A stretch of DNA of 64,000 nt from JACCZX01 sp963824935 (GTDB taxonomy: Bacteria; Pseudomonadota; Gammaproteobacteria; Burkholderiales; Burkholderiaceae_F). A model generated the notes under the pieces. It was not told where the DNA came from. It saw nothing but the letters and a program-made list of their open reading frames with translations, and ran no database searches. Positions 27,770 through 40,931 of the stretch are shown one piece after another. Numbering within the stretch: the stretch's first letter is position 1; each line of letters opens with the position of its first letter. The stretch covers positions 1-64,000 of the forward strand of contig CAWGRF010000006.1 of NCBI GenBank assembly GCA_963824935.1, written 5' to 3'. The translations under genes and the position numbers were made by a program.

Positions 27770-29707
27770 GAAAGGAGCTCTGGTTCGGTTTCTCGCTGAT
27801 GGCGATCCTGATCGCAGGTAGCGTTTTCATGCTGGCGAGCGCGCAGACGATCACGAACGGCCATCTCGGGTTGCTGATGCTCGGCCTGGTTGTCGTTGCG
27901 ATCATGCTCGGCTTTCCGACCGCGTTCACGCTGATGGGAATGGGGATGTTGTTCGGCTGGTTTGCGTATCGCAGCGTCAATCCGGACCTTGCCCTGAGTC
28001 AGATCCTGGATTTAATGGTTCAGCGCACCTACGCGGTGATGGCGAACGATGTGCTGATCGCGATTCCGCTGTTCGTGTTCATGGGCTACCTGGTCGAGCG
28101 CGCGAACCTGATCGAAAAGCTGTTCAGGAGCCTGCATCTGGCGATGGCGCGCGTGCCGGGCTCGCTGGCGGTAGCGACGATCGTCACGTGCGCGGTGTTC
28201 GCGACCGCCACCGGGATCGTCGGCGCGGTCGTGACGTTAATGGGACTGCTCGCGTTCCCGGCGATGCTGAAGGCCGGCTACAACGTCAAGGTCAGCGCCG
28301 GCGCCGTCACTGCAGGCGGCTGCCTAGGAATCTTGATTCCACCGTCGGTGCTGTTGATCGTCTACGGGGCGACCGCGGGTGTATCGGTGGTTCAGCTTTA
28401 CGCCGGCGCTTTCTTTCCGGGAATCATGCTCGCCGCGACTGTATGTCGGCTACGTGATCGTGCTTGCGAAGACTCAAGCCGAGTCTGATGCCGCCGCTGT
28501 CTGAGGAGGAACGGCGTGTCGATCTGCCCTCGTTTGCGCAGCGCCTGTCGCAAACCGGCGATCGCGCGCTGACGGCGCTGGTGCGCGGTCTGAAGGGTCC
28601 GCGCAATGCCGACGTGCCGACGCGCACGTTGGTATACCAACTCGGCATCACCGTGCTGCCGGCGCTGTTCGTCGTGCTGTTCATGGGGCTCATCTACCGC
28701 ATCCGTAACTGCGCCGCCGACGGTGCAGGACAGTCGGCGGTTTGCAGGCGATGGGCTTTGCCGGCGAGGCCGGCGGAAGCGCCAGCCAGACATCAGGCGG
28801 GCTGGCCGAACCGCCTCCGACCGAAGGCGGATTGCAGGAGCCGCCGACCGAAGGCGACGCTGCGAAGGCTGCACCCGCTGAGCCGGCCAAGGCTGGTGCG
28901 CCGGCGGAAGCGCAGAAAGACCGCAGCGGCTGATGGCGCGGACCGCGTCGATGCTCCGCTCGGCTTCTGGATTGCGCTCGGCGTATGCGTCGTCGCGCTG
29001 TTGGTTTTTTACGCTACGTTCAATTTCGCGCGTCTTGAAATATTCAAGATGCTGCTGTCGTCGTTCTTTCCGCTCGCATTGATGATTATTGTTCGTGCTC
29101 GGTTCGATTGTCTTCGGCTTGGCGACACCGTCGGAAGCGGCGGCGGCGGGTGCGCTCGGCGGGTTGCTGCTGGCCGCGGCCTATGGCCAGTTGAATTACG
29201 AAGTGGTTCGCGACTCGGTTTTTCTAACCGCGAAAACCTCGGCGATGGTCTGCTGGCTGTTCGTCGGCGCGTCAATTTTCTCGGCGTCGTTTGCGTTGCT
29301 GGGTGGCCAGGAAATCATCGAAAAGTGGGTTACGTCGCTTGGGTTGACGCCGATCGAATTCCTGTTGCTGTCGCAGGTCATCATCTTCATTCTCGGCTGG
29401 CCACTCGAGTGGACCGAAATCATCGTCATCTTCATGCCGATTTTCGTACCGCTGCTGCCGCAGTACGGCGTCGATCCGCTGTTTTTCGGCTTGCTGGTTG
29501 CGCTGAATCTGCAGACGGCATTTTTATCGCCGCCGGTCGCGATGGCGGCGTTTTATCTGAAAGGGCGTGTCGCCGCCGCATGTGACACTGAACCAGATAT
29601 TCGCGGGGATGTTGCCGTTCATGGGGATACAGGTCATCGCGATCTTCATTCTGTATGTATTCCCGCAGATCGGTCTGTGGCTGCCTAGCGTGCTGTACGG
29701 CAATTAG
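27766..29707 (+). pseudogene. dctM: TRAP transporter large permease (DctM), multiply frameshifted
   Basis: The ion-coupled translocating subunit, with 11-13 helices expected. Conserved segments such as AIPLFVFMGYLVERANLIEK, GILIPPSVLLIVYG, FGLATPSEAAAAGALGG and LPLLPQYGVDPLFFGLLV-like sequence are all present but spread over three frames, with breaks near 28440, 28710, 28735, 28935, 29090 and 29570. The reconstructed C-terminus (GMLPFMGIQVIAIFILYVFP) ends at TAG 29705-29707. Between the helices at about 28720-28940 is a low-complexity insert rich in Ala, Gly, Pro and Glu with repeated EPPTEG. Full-length product is about 645 residues. Frameshifts are probably technical. Confidence 0.85.
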
Positions 29708-29856
29708 GTATTCGGGCATTGCTCGGCGAACGCCGACACAAGCGCACGCAAAGAACCATTGGCGCGGCCATGCTCAGAATCGCACCGGCAGCATCCTGCG
29801 AAAGAGAAGTTCAAACGAACGCCGCAGCGCATAATCCGCGCCGCTGTCTTCTCTAC

Positions 29857-31335
29857 ATGAACGCGTTCGCCCGTTCCACTCTTCCGGTCCTGAATGTCCT
29901 CGGCTACGTCGTGCTGATGTTCGCGACGACGATACTGGTGCCACTGACGTTTGCGGTGATCGGCGACGAAATGGCTGCACAAGGCATCTTCGGCCTCACA
30001 CTGCTAGTCACGGCGGGCTCCGCTCTGCTACTCGTGCTGTCGACACGGCGGTTTGCGCGTGAGCTGCAGGCGCGCGACGGTTTTCTGCTGGTAACACTTG
30101 CGTGGACGGTGCTGCCGGCGTTCGCAACATTGCCGCTGCTGCTGCAACTTCCCAATCTCAGTTTCACCGACGCGTACTTCGAGACGATGTCGGGCCTGAC
30201 CACAACCGGCGCCACCGTGCTGACCGGTCTCGATCACCTGCCGCTGTCCATCAACGTCTGGCGGCACCTGTTGGTCTGGCTCGGCGGGATGGGAATCCTG
30301 GTGCTTGGCCGTCGCGATCCTGCCGCTGTTGGGTGTCGGTGGCGCGCAGGTGTTCAAGGCCGAGACGGCCGGGCCGATGAAGGAGGCCAAGCTCACTCCG
30401 CGCATCGCCGATACCGCCAAGGCGCTGTACGCCGTGTACTTCAGCATTTCGATCGTTTGCTTTTTCGCCTATCGCTGGGCCGGCATGACGCTGGAGCGAC
30501 GCCTTCATGCACATGTGCTCGACGATGGGACTTGGCGAGGTTTCTCGTCCCACGACGCCAGCTTCGGTTACTGGGACTCGGCCGCTGATCGATTACACGG
30601 CCACGCTTTTCATGATCCTTGCGGGCTTCAATTTTTCGATCCACTTTCTCGCGTGGCGGCGACGCTCGGCACTGATTTATGTGCGATGATCCGGAAAGCC
30701 GCGCTATGTCGTCACCGCGCTCGCCGCATCGCTGTTGATTGCGGCGTTCCTGTTGGCGCGCAACGTGTATCCGGACTGGTCGACGTCGATGCGCTTCGCG
30801 CTCTTCAACACCGTGTCGATTGCGACGACGACCGGTTACGCCAGCACCGATTTCAATCAGTGGCCGATCTTTCGCGCCGGTGTTGATCTTTTTCTGTCGG
30901 TTTCACGACTTGCGCCGGCTCCACCGGCGGCGGCATCAAGATGATCCGCGGACTTGATCTTGCTCAAACAGGCGCGCCGCGAGATGACGCGCCTCTTGCA
31001 TCCACGCTCGATCAATCCTGTCTTCATCGGTCAGCGAGTCATCGAAAACAATGTGATTTTCGCGGTGCTCGCGTTCATGCTGGTGTATGGCGCATCGCTG
31101 ACGTGTCTTACGTTTCTTGCTTCTGCTTTCCGGGGTGGACGCGATCACCGCGTTTACCGCGGTCGTCGCGTGCATCAACAATACTGGCCCGGGATTGAAT
31201 CTGGTGGGTCCGGCATCCAACTACGGCGTGCTAAATGAGTTTCAAACCTGGGTTTGCACGTTTGCAATGCTGATCGGCCGACTCGAGCTGTTTTCGGTGC
31301 TTGTGTTGTTAACGCCTGACTTCTGGCGTAAGTGA
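29857..31335 (+). pseudogene. trkH: TrkH potassium channel subunit, multiply frameshifted
   Basis: Membrane subunit of the Trk potassium uptake system, gated by TrkA. The N-terminal part (LPVLNVLGYVVLMFATTILVPL) and the first selectivity loop (ETMSGLTTTGATVLTGLD) are in one frame. Later pieces lie in the other two: LPLLGVGGAQVFKAETAGPM, LIDYTATLFMILAGFNFSIH, FNTVSIATTTGYASTDFNQ, CAGSTGGGIKMIRG, VACINNTGPGLNLVGPASNY. Breaks lie near 30300, 30500, 30580, 30690, 30890, 30950 and 31110. The C-terminus LLTPDFWRK is intact. Reconstructed length is about 490 residues, normal. Sequencing error is likely, since loss of trkH with an intact trkA would be unusual. Confidence 0.87.
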
Positions 31336-31504
31336 AATTCTGACGCGCGTTAGCGATTACTTGCGGCCGACGTGCCGCGTTGACTGGCCGTCCAAACTAC
31401 CACTTGATTCGTACCGTCGGGTACCGATATTGCAATTAAGACGCCGTGCCTAGGACGCGCGGCGCTGCAGTACCGGCTCAGCCGATGGCGAAAGGACCAG
31501 GCAA

Positions 31505-31768
31505 ATGGCAGTCACGATGATTTACAACAGCCCGCAGTTCTGCGTGTTCGAATTCGAAGGCGCGGCGCTGGTTGGTGATCGCGAAGTCGGCGGCTACGAA
31601 ATCATGGACAAGCAGTTGCGCAAGGAAATCTTCCTCGGCGGTGAAAACGCTGCGGCGTTCCGCAAGAGCGTGCAGGAATTGATCGAGCAGGGACCGACGT
31701 CAGACCAGGTCGATGAGTTCTTGCAAGGCTTCAGCGGCTTGATGCATCAGCCGGTCGTTCTTCACTAA
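31505..31768 (+). CDS. DUF3567 domain-containing protein
   Basis: An 87-residue protein typical of Burkholderiales (MIYNSPQFCVFEFEG near the start; GGYEIMDKQLRKEIFL; QVDEFLQGFSGLMHQPVVLH at the end). Small, soluble and of unknown function. A plausible ribosome binding site (AAAGGA) lies 8 bases before ATG 31505. Confidence 0.9.
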   Translation: MAVTMIYNSPQFCVFEFEGAALVGDREVGGYEIMDKQLRKEIFLGGENAAAFRKSVQELIEQGPTSDQVDEFLQGFSGLMHQPVVLH

Positions 31769-31770
31769 GG

Positions 31771-31796
31771 TTTCTGCACTGAAGTTTCTGCACTGA
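31771..31796. repeat. Short tandem duplication after the DUF3567 gene
   Basis: TTTCTGCACTGA occurs at 31771-31782 and again at 31785-31796, a 14-base period. It lies just after the stop codon. It looks like a simple local duplication; no function can be assigned. Confidence 0.6.
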
Positions 31797-31897
31797 TCTT
31801 CGAGGAACACTTCTAGTCAGCCACTCGGCACGAACGCTCCGTAGGCGCGAGAATGCGCCTCGCGCGAGCAGCGTCGCTCGCATCACCTTAGCGGGCT

Positions 31898-33493
31898 ATG
31901 GAGTTCGACTACATCATTGTCGGCGCTGGATCGGCGGGCTGCGTGCTCGCGGCCCGGCTTTCGGAGGATCCATCGGTCAGTGTCGCGTTGCTCGAAGCAG
32001 GCGGCAACAACGATCGAGTACTTAACCGCGTGCCGACCGGCGCAGCGCTGCACGTCGTCAGGCGCAATGCGTGCAATTGGGCATTTTCGACTGTTCCACA
32101 AGCTGGACTCAATGGCAGGCGGGGCTATCAGCCGCGCGGCCGCGGTCTGGGAGGATCGTCTGCGCTGAACGCGATGATCTACCTGCGTGGCCAGCGTCAA
32201 GACTATGACGACTGGGCGGCTGACGGTGCAGCCGGCTGGGCGTGGAATGACGTACTGCCGTACTTCATTAAGTCAGAGAACAACGAGCGCGGTGCGGATC
32301 GTTTTCACGGCCGCGCCGGTCCATTGAACGTTGCTGATCTACGCTCGCCGCATCCGATGGCGGCGTTGTTCATCGAAGCAGGCCGACAGGCCGGGCTGCC
32401 GTGGAACGAAGATTTTTCAGGGCAGACGCAAGAGGGCGTCGGCTGGTATCAAGTCACGCAAAAGAACGGCGAGCGCTGGAGCGCCGCGCGCGCGTACCTT
32501 GAGCCGGCGCGTCATCGACCGAACCTGCGCGTGGAAACCGAAGCGCTGGCAACGCAGATCGTGTTCGATGCGCGGCGCGCGGTCGGAGTGCGGTTCGATC
32601 AAGGCAGAGTCACACGCGAGCTGCGCGCGCGACGTGAAGTGCTAATAGCCGCCGGCGCGCTGCAGTCTCCGCAGCTGCTGATGGTGTCGGGTGTCGGTCC
32701 CGGATCACACCTCCAGCAGCTCGGCATTCAGACGGTGGCCGATCTGCCGGTTGGCGCCAACCTGCACGATCATCCCGACATCACGATCAATCGGCGCGTC
32801 GCGAATACCGATCTGTTGGGGTTCTCTCTGACGGGCGGCATCAAGCTCGCGGGTGCGATTGCGCGTTGGCGGCGCGAGCGGCGCGGGATTCTGACTTCCA
32901 ATTTTGCGGAGTCCGGTGCGTTTATCCGCTCGCTGCCCGAACTTACACGGCCTGATTTGCAGCTGCATTTCGTGATCGGCATGGTCGACAACCACAATCG
33001 CACCTATCACTGGGGACACGGCATGAGTTGCCATGCAGCCGCACTGCGGCCTGCAAGCCGCGGCACCGTGCGCCTGGCGTCGCGCGATACGCGCGATGCG
33101 CCTCTGATCGATCCGGCGTTCTTGTCGGACTCTGGCGATCTCGACACGCTGGTGCGCGGCTTCAAATGGATTCGCAAGATATTCGCGCAGCCTGCGTTGG
33201 CCGAGTACAAGGGCGGTGATTCATCCCGCGAGTTGTACTTCGCAAAAGTGCAGAGTGACGATGAAATCAGACAAGCGATACGCGAGCACGCTGACACGAT
33301 TTATCACCCGGTCGGAACCTGCCGGATGGGTTCCGACAACCGCGCCGTGGTTGACCCCGAATTGCGCGTGCGCGGCGTCGAGGGCCTGCGCGTAATCGAC
33401 GCTTCGGTGATGCCGACGTTGACGTCGGGCAACACCAATGCGCCGGTGGTCATGATCGCCGAGAAGGCAGCCGAGCTGATCAGGGCTAGCTGA
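31898..33493 (+). CDS. GMC family oxidoreductase (choline/alcohol dehydrogenase type)
   Basis: A 531-residue FAD enzyme. The dinucleotide-binding motif IIVGAGSAGCVLAARLSED starts at residue 6, the GMC signature RGRGLGGSSALNAMIYLRG lies near residue 82, and the catalytic histidine is in YHPVGTCRMG, followed by VIDASVMPTLTSGNTNAP. Family members oxidise primary alcohols to aldehydes. Choline dehydrogenase is the closest annotated relative, but no betaine genes are nearby, so the substrate is open. It is a single gene. Confidence 0.92.
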   Translation: MEFDYIIVGAGSAGCVLAARLSEDPSVSVALLEAGGNNDRVLNRVPTGAALHVVRRNACNWAFSTVPQAGLNGRRGYQPRGRGLGGSSALNAMIYLRGQRQDYDDWAADGAAGWAWNDVLPYFIKSENNERGADRFHGRAGPLNVADLRSPHPMAALFIEAGRQAGLPWNEDFSGQTQEGVGWYQVTQKNGERWSAARAYLEPARHRPNLRVETEALATQIVFDARRAVGVRFDQGRVTRELRARREVLIAAGALQSPQLLMVSGVGPGSHLQQLGIQTVADLPVGANLHDHPDITINRRVANTDLLGFSLTGGIKLAGAIARWRRERRGILTSNFAESGAFIRSLPELTRPDLQLHFVIGMVDNHNRTYHWGHGMSCHAAALRPASRGTVRLASRDTRDAPLIDPAFLSDSGDLDTLVRGFKWIRKIFAQPALAEYKGGDSSRELYFAKVQSDDEIRQAIREHADTIYHPVGTCRMGSDNRAVVDPELRVRGVEGLRVIDASVMPTLTSGNTNAPVVMIAEKAAELIRAS

Positions 33494-33585
33494 ACAGGCT
33501 CAGCGCCGGGCATTAGCTCATGCCCTAGCGCGCGCGAAGATACGCTCCGCATCACCTACAATCGCGGCCTCCGCAAAAGCCCGCG

Positions 33586-37323
<3,738 letters not shown>

Positions 37324-37326
37324 ACG

Positions 37327-37776
37327 ATGGGTCCCTATCGCTCGCCCGCAACGATGTGGCGAATCGCGATCATCGTGCTGGCGGGTGTAGCCGCGAGCTG
37401 CAGCCGCAGCGACCCCGAACGCGAGCTGCGATCGACCGTTTCGGCAATGGCACAGGCGATCGAGCAGCGCGAGCCTGCCGCGTTCCTGGATTCGGTCAGT
37501 GATGACTTTGCGCGCGAATCCGGCGCATTCGGCAAACCGGACGCCAAACGTGTGTTGCTGGCCACCTATCTGCGTAACGAGAAAATCACGGTGAGTGCGG
37601 TGGTGAGCAGCGTACGGATCGAAGGCGATCGCGCGCATGCGAAAGTGCGCGTGGTCGCCACCGGTGGCGCGGGGCTCTTACCAGAGCGTGGACAGGGATG
37701 GGATTTTGATTCGGTATGGCGCCGCGAAAAGGGCCGCTGGAAGGTTTACAACGCGGAGTGGCGTGAGGCGCTATAG
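37327..37776 (+). CDS. Small lipoprotein with NTF2-like fold, unknown function
   Basis: A 149-residue protein. The N-terminus has a hydrophobic stretch (WRIAIIVLAGVAASCSRS) ending in a lipobox-like VAASC. The mature part (LRSTVSAMAQAIEQREPAAFLDSVSDDF ... WRREKGRWKVYNAEW) has the length and pattern of NTF2/SnoaL-like domains. ATG 37354 (MWRIAI) is an alternative start. It begins 3 bases after metH and may be co-transcribed, but no link to methionine is evident. Confidence 0.7.
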   Translation: MGPYRSPATMWRIAIIVLAGVAASCSRSDPERELRSTVSAMAQAIEQREPAAFLDSVSDDFARESGAFGKPDAKRVLLATYLRNEKITVSAVVSSVRIEGDRAHAKVRVVATGGAGLLPERGQGWDFDSVWRREKGRWKVYNAEWREAL

Positions 37777-37782
37777 CGGCAC

Positions 37783-37908
37783 GTCGCCTTGCTGGTACGG
37801 TATCTGACGGCCGACAACGAAGGTCACGGCTTCGCGCGCAAGCCGAACGCTGATTTCTATTTCTATGCGATGGTCGCGTTTATCGAGCGTTATTTGCTCG
37901 ACAACTGA
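37783..37908 (+). pseudogene. C-terminal remnant of an S9 (prolyl oligopeptidase) family peptidase
   Basis: A short open stretch reads DNEGHGFARK, then NADFYFYAMVAFIERYLL and stop. This matches the C-terminal end of S9-family peptidases, where the DEGHGF histidine completes the catalytic triad. Only 41 codons remain and there is no start codon or upstream body; the stretch is in the same frame as the preceding lipoprotein gene after its TAG stop. It is probably a relic of a deletion. Confidence 0.65.
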
Positions 37909-38194
37909 GCGGCAACCGGCGCCCTGAGTCGAGCGCCGTTTGGGTCAGCGGCCGATCGCGGGAGTGGGTCGAATCCAGCAACCCAGCGGGCATGCCAACG
38001 TGCGCGCCGATACGCAGCGTTAACAGGTAGCCCACCAGCAATAACGCTCCCGCGATCAGCAGTGCGCCGACGTAAGACGAGTAGATCCTTGCCCAGCTTG
38101 TTGGTTGAACGCTCGGCTGAGCTGCTGCGGGCGGCCGATCGAATCCCGGCAGCGGCCATCTGCGACCGATCCGGGCGTTGAGCTGACCTTGCAT
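37880..38194 (-). CDS. Small single-pass membrane protein, unknown function
   Basis: 104 residues with one strong hydrophobic helix at about residues 38-60 (YVGALLIAGALLLVGYLL) between a basic N-terminus and a polar C-terminus. It begins 8 bases after the VIT-domain gene on the same strand, so the two may form an operon. No family is recognised. Its 3' end overlaps the S9 remnant on the other strand, so part of the reading frame may be fortuitous. Confidence 0.45.
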   Translation of the reverse strand: MQGQLNARIGRRWPLPGFDRPPAAAQPSVQPTSWARIYSSYVGALLIAGALLLVGYLLTLRIGAHVGMPAGLLDSTHSRDRPLTQTALDSGRRLPLSCRANNAR

Positions 38195-38202
38195 CGGTCA
38201 AA

Positions 38203-39054
38203 CTACTTCGACGTACCTGCCAGCGCGAGCGGCGCGTTGTTGCGCACCTGTGCCGGCAGCGTGGTCCAGAGGATGCGATCGTTCGCGCGTGCCTCGAGTT
38301 CGATCGCGCCCGCGGCTAATGCGGTGAGCGCTGCGCGATCAGCGAGCGGAACGATGTAGGCCATTGGCGTCTCGCCCAACAGCCCAAGTTCGATGATTTC
38401 CGCGCCGCCTCGGTCAGGGCGCAATGTCAGGCGCATCATGCCCCGCGCGGCGCGGTGCGGTACGACCACCAGAAACCGGACATCGGCCTGATCGACCAGT
38501 AGAGCCTGCGGCTCGATCGCAGCATGCGCCGGCATGATCAGCCGATACGATGCGCCTGCGCGCTTCAGTGGCTGCGTGGCAATCAGTTCGATCGACGCAG
38601 TCTCACCGGGCGCGAGTTGCAACGCATCGGCGATGAGCTCGTCGAGTGAAATCTGCGCGCGCCCGGGCGTGTGCGCCGCCATCTCGGCGTCGTCGCCATC
38701 TCCGCTGTCGCAACCGGAATCGATCCCCAGCAGATCAACAGTGCGTCCTTTGCGATGAATCCGTAGCGCGTCAGTGCGCTCGTCGACGACAGGCAGGCGC
38801 GCTGCAAGGTTGACGATCTCGCTGCTGTCGTTGCGAAACTGCTGGCTCACGCGCACATCCGCCAGCGAGCCGAGCAGCCGTACATCTAACGAGCTCGACA
38901 GCACATGCAGCTCACGCGCGCGCTCGACTGCCGGTGCGGTCTGCACGGCCCGTGCCGCAGGCATCTCGACGGCGGTGGCAGGCGAGACGAACAGCAGCGC
39001 GGCCAGCTCGGCCGCCGTTATGAAGCCATCGATCAGCACTTGCAGCACGGACAT
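38203..39054 (-). CDS. VIT-like domain protein, unknown function
   Basis: A 283-residue protein. A hydrophobic N-terminus (ITAAELAALLFVSPATA) may be a signal or anchor. Residues about 50-200 resemble a vault/inter-alpha-trypsin (VIT) domain: LDVRLLGSLADVRVSQQFRN followed by NLAARLPVVDERTDALRI, and later LAPGETASIELIATQPL. In other bacteria VIT is followed by a VWA domain and sometimes a sortase signal; here both are missing. A strong AGGAG site precedes ATG 39054. The membrane gene at 37880-38194 follows directly. Confidence 0.6.
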   Translation of the reverse strand: MSVLQVLIDGFITAAELAALLFVSPATAVEMPAARAVQTAPAVERARELHVLSSSLDVRLLGSLADVRVSQQFRNDSSEIVNLAARLPVVDERTDALRIHRKGRTVDLLGIDSGCDSGDGDDAEMAAHTPGRAQISLDELIADALQLAPGETASIELIATQPLKRAGASYRLIMPAHAAIEPQALLVDQADVRFLVVVPHRAARGMMRLTLRPDRGGAEIIELGLLGETPMAYIVPLADRAALTALAAGAIELEARANDRILWTTLPAQVRNNAPLALAGTSK

Positions 39055-39274
39055 CGTCGTCTCCTGGAGCAGCCATGTGGCTGACGAGGCGAACGATGGT
39101 CTGCGGACAAGAAGCGGCTTCGAAGGCGGTGGGAAGTGTGTGTGAAAAAGTCGTGAATCGCGACCGGATTAGTGCGGCGTTTCCGCATCGACGATTGCAT
39201 GGCACCGGCCGCGCTGTTGCAGCACGATGCAGTGCCGAACACCGCGAAACCGAAGCCAAGCCTAAGGAGAACCT

Positions 39275-39472
39275 ATGTATAACGATTTGACTCAATTCTT
39301 GCGGTGCGCCGCAGCGCTCACAGCCGCATCGACACTGGCCCTTTTCCTGGGTGCGTGTGCCGAAAAAGCCAGGATCGACGTCGAGCCAGCCGGGCCGGAC
39401 AAGTCGGCCAGCGAGCAGCGCGCGCCCGACCCTGCGTTACGCAGCCTCGAAGGCGTTACGCAGCACGGTTGA
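39275..39472 (+). CDS. Small lipoprotein, unknown function
   Basis: 65 residues: a signal peptide (CAAALTAASTLALFLGACAEK) with lipobox LGAC, then a short polar tail. A very good ribosome binding site (AAGGAG) lies 6 bases before ATG 39275, which supports translation. The mature peptide is only about 30 residues, comparable to small entericidin-like or LPS-associated lipoproteins, but no similarity is claimed. Confidence 0.6.
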   Translation: MYNDLTQFLRCAAALTAASTLALFLGACAEKARIDVEPAGPDKSASEQRAPDPALRSLEGVTQHG

Positions 39473-39491
39473 TCGAGCGCGGTTAAACGAC

Positions 39492-40928
39492 TCAGCGGTC
39501 GCCCGGCGCGGGTAGCGACATCGTCGCGAGCGCGCCACCGTCGGCGTGATTGGCGAGTCGTGCGCTGCCGCCATGCAGCTGCGCGACCTCGCGCACGAAC
39601 GCGAGTCCGAGACCGGTTCCCTTCTTGCCGCTCGGACGCGGCGTCGAGAAGAATTTTTCGAACGCGCGCTCCTGCGCGTATGGCGGCAGACCGGGGCCGT
39701 GATCGCGCACCGTGATATCGATTCTGCCGCGCACTTGCTGCGCGTCGACGGTGACCGCCGTCTCGGCTGGCGCGAAATCGATGGCGTTGCTGACAAGATT
39801 CGATAGCGCTCGCTGCAACAGGAACCGATCGCCGCTGACTTCGAGCGCAGGATCGGCATCGATAAAAAGCTCGACTCCGCGTTGCGCAGCGACCGGTGCC
39901 AGCTCGGCTCGCACCGCATCGGCCAGGCTGGCGACGCTTATGCGTTCGTGCTGAGCTGTCACCGCGCGGCGCTCGAGGCTCGAAAGTTCCAGCATTCGAT
40001 CAACCATGTCCTGCGCCCGCGCGACCTGCTCCTCGATGTTGCCGGTAAATCGCACGCGCGCATCTTCGGGCAGGGGTTCGCGCAAGAGCTCAGCCGCGCC
40101 GCGAATCGCAGCCAACGGGCTCTTGATCTCATGCGTCAACGTGGCGACATATTCCTCGACGTAGCTCCTGCCTGCGACTGCATCGCGCATATCGGCAAAC
40201 GCCACCCGAAACGGATTGAGCACACGGCCGGCGCCGCCGCGGCGCGATCTGAGCGCACGCCATAGATCGGTGACCAGCCCAAACGGGCGCACCAGCCACA
40301 CCGTGACGAGCAGCAGCAACAGCGCGAAGGCGCCGACCGACAGTGCACCCGCGGCCAACAGGTTCTGCCGTGCGTTGGCAATGAACGGCGAGAACGCCGC
40401 CACCGGCTTGCCCACGCTCAGCATGCCGACGATACGTTCGGGCCCTTCGGGAGCGGCGCGCTCGCGAATCGCCGCACCGACATACATCACGGCCGATGTC
40501 GGATCGTCGGCGTCGGCAAGCGTGGTGCGGGCGCCGTATTCGCCGGCCAGCGTGCGCCGCACGTCAATCCAGCCGCGATAGTCCTGTCCGATGTCGCGCC
40601 CGGCCGAGTCGAACAACACGATGCCATTGGCGTCGGTGACATAAACGTGCAGCACGACCGCATTCTTTTCGATTGCAAATATCTTTGCATTCAGCGGCCG
40701 CTTGGCGACATGCTCCAGCGTGCGCTCCAGCTCGTCGGTCTGAATCACGTCGCCGTAGGTCTGACGCTCGAGCAGCGTCGCCAGCACGTTGGCGGTATCG
40801 ACCAGTGATTCTTCGGCCGATTCGCGATATCGAGGATCGATATCGAGGCTGATGCGATACAGCAGAAACACGACCACGCCGATATAGACGGCGACAATGC
40901 CGAGCAAGATGCGGGTGCGCTTGCTCAC
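39492..40928 (-). CDS. creC: CreC-type sensor histidine kinase
   Basis: A 478-residue kinase. An N-terminal helix (residues 8-25), a periplasmic sensor resembling CreC (ESLVDTANVLATLLERQ; VYVTDANGIVLFDS), and a second helix (about 190-213) precede the HisKA domain with His266 in THEIKSPLAAIRG and an ATPase domain with NLVSNAIDFA, DHGPGL and KKGTGLGL. It starts with GTG 3 bases after the creB stop. CreC responds to carbon and energy state in enterobacteria. The inner-membrane effector CreD is not encoded nearby. Confidence 0.88.
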   Translation of the reverse strand: MSKRTRILLGIVAVYIGVVVFLLYRISLDIDPRYRESAEESLVDTANVLATLLERQTYGDVIQTDELERTLEHVAKRPLNAKIFAIEKNAVVLHVYVTDANGIVLFDSAGRDIGQDYRGWIDVRRTLAGEYGARTTLADADDPTSAVMYVGAAIRERAAPEGPERIVGMLSVGKPVAAFSPFIANARQNLLAAGALSVGAFALLLLLVTVWLVRPFGLVTDLWRALRSRRGGAGRVLNPFRVAFADMRDAVAGRSYVEEYVATLTHEIKSPLAAIRGAAELLREPLPEDARVRFTGNIEEQVARAQDMVDRMLELSSLERRAVTAQHERISVASLADAVRAELAPVAAQRGVELFIDADPALEVSGDRFLLQRALSNLVSNAIDFAPAETAVTVDAQQVRGRIDITVRDHGPGLPPYAQERAFEKFFSTPRPSGKKGTGLGLAFVREVAQLHGGSARLANHADGGALATMSLPAPGDR

Positions 40929-40931
40929 GCG

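Noticed and set aside
33494..33585. Cobalamin or SAH riboswitch upstream of metH
   Set aside because: The gap is only 92 bases and shows neither the B12-box pattern nor the SAH consensus.
37890..38201. Alternative 103-codon minus-strand frame beside the small membrane gene
   Set aside because: It has a shadow-like Arg/Ala/Ser composition and no membrane helix; the other frame has a clear helix.
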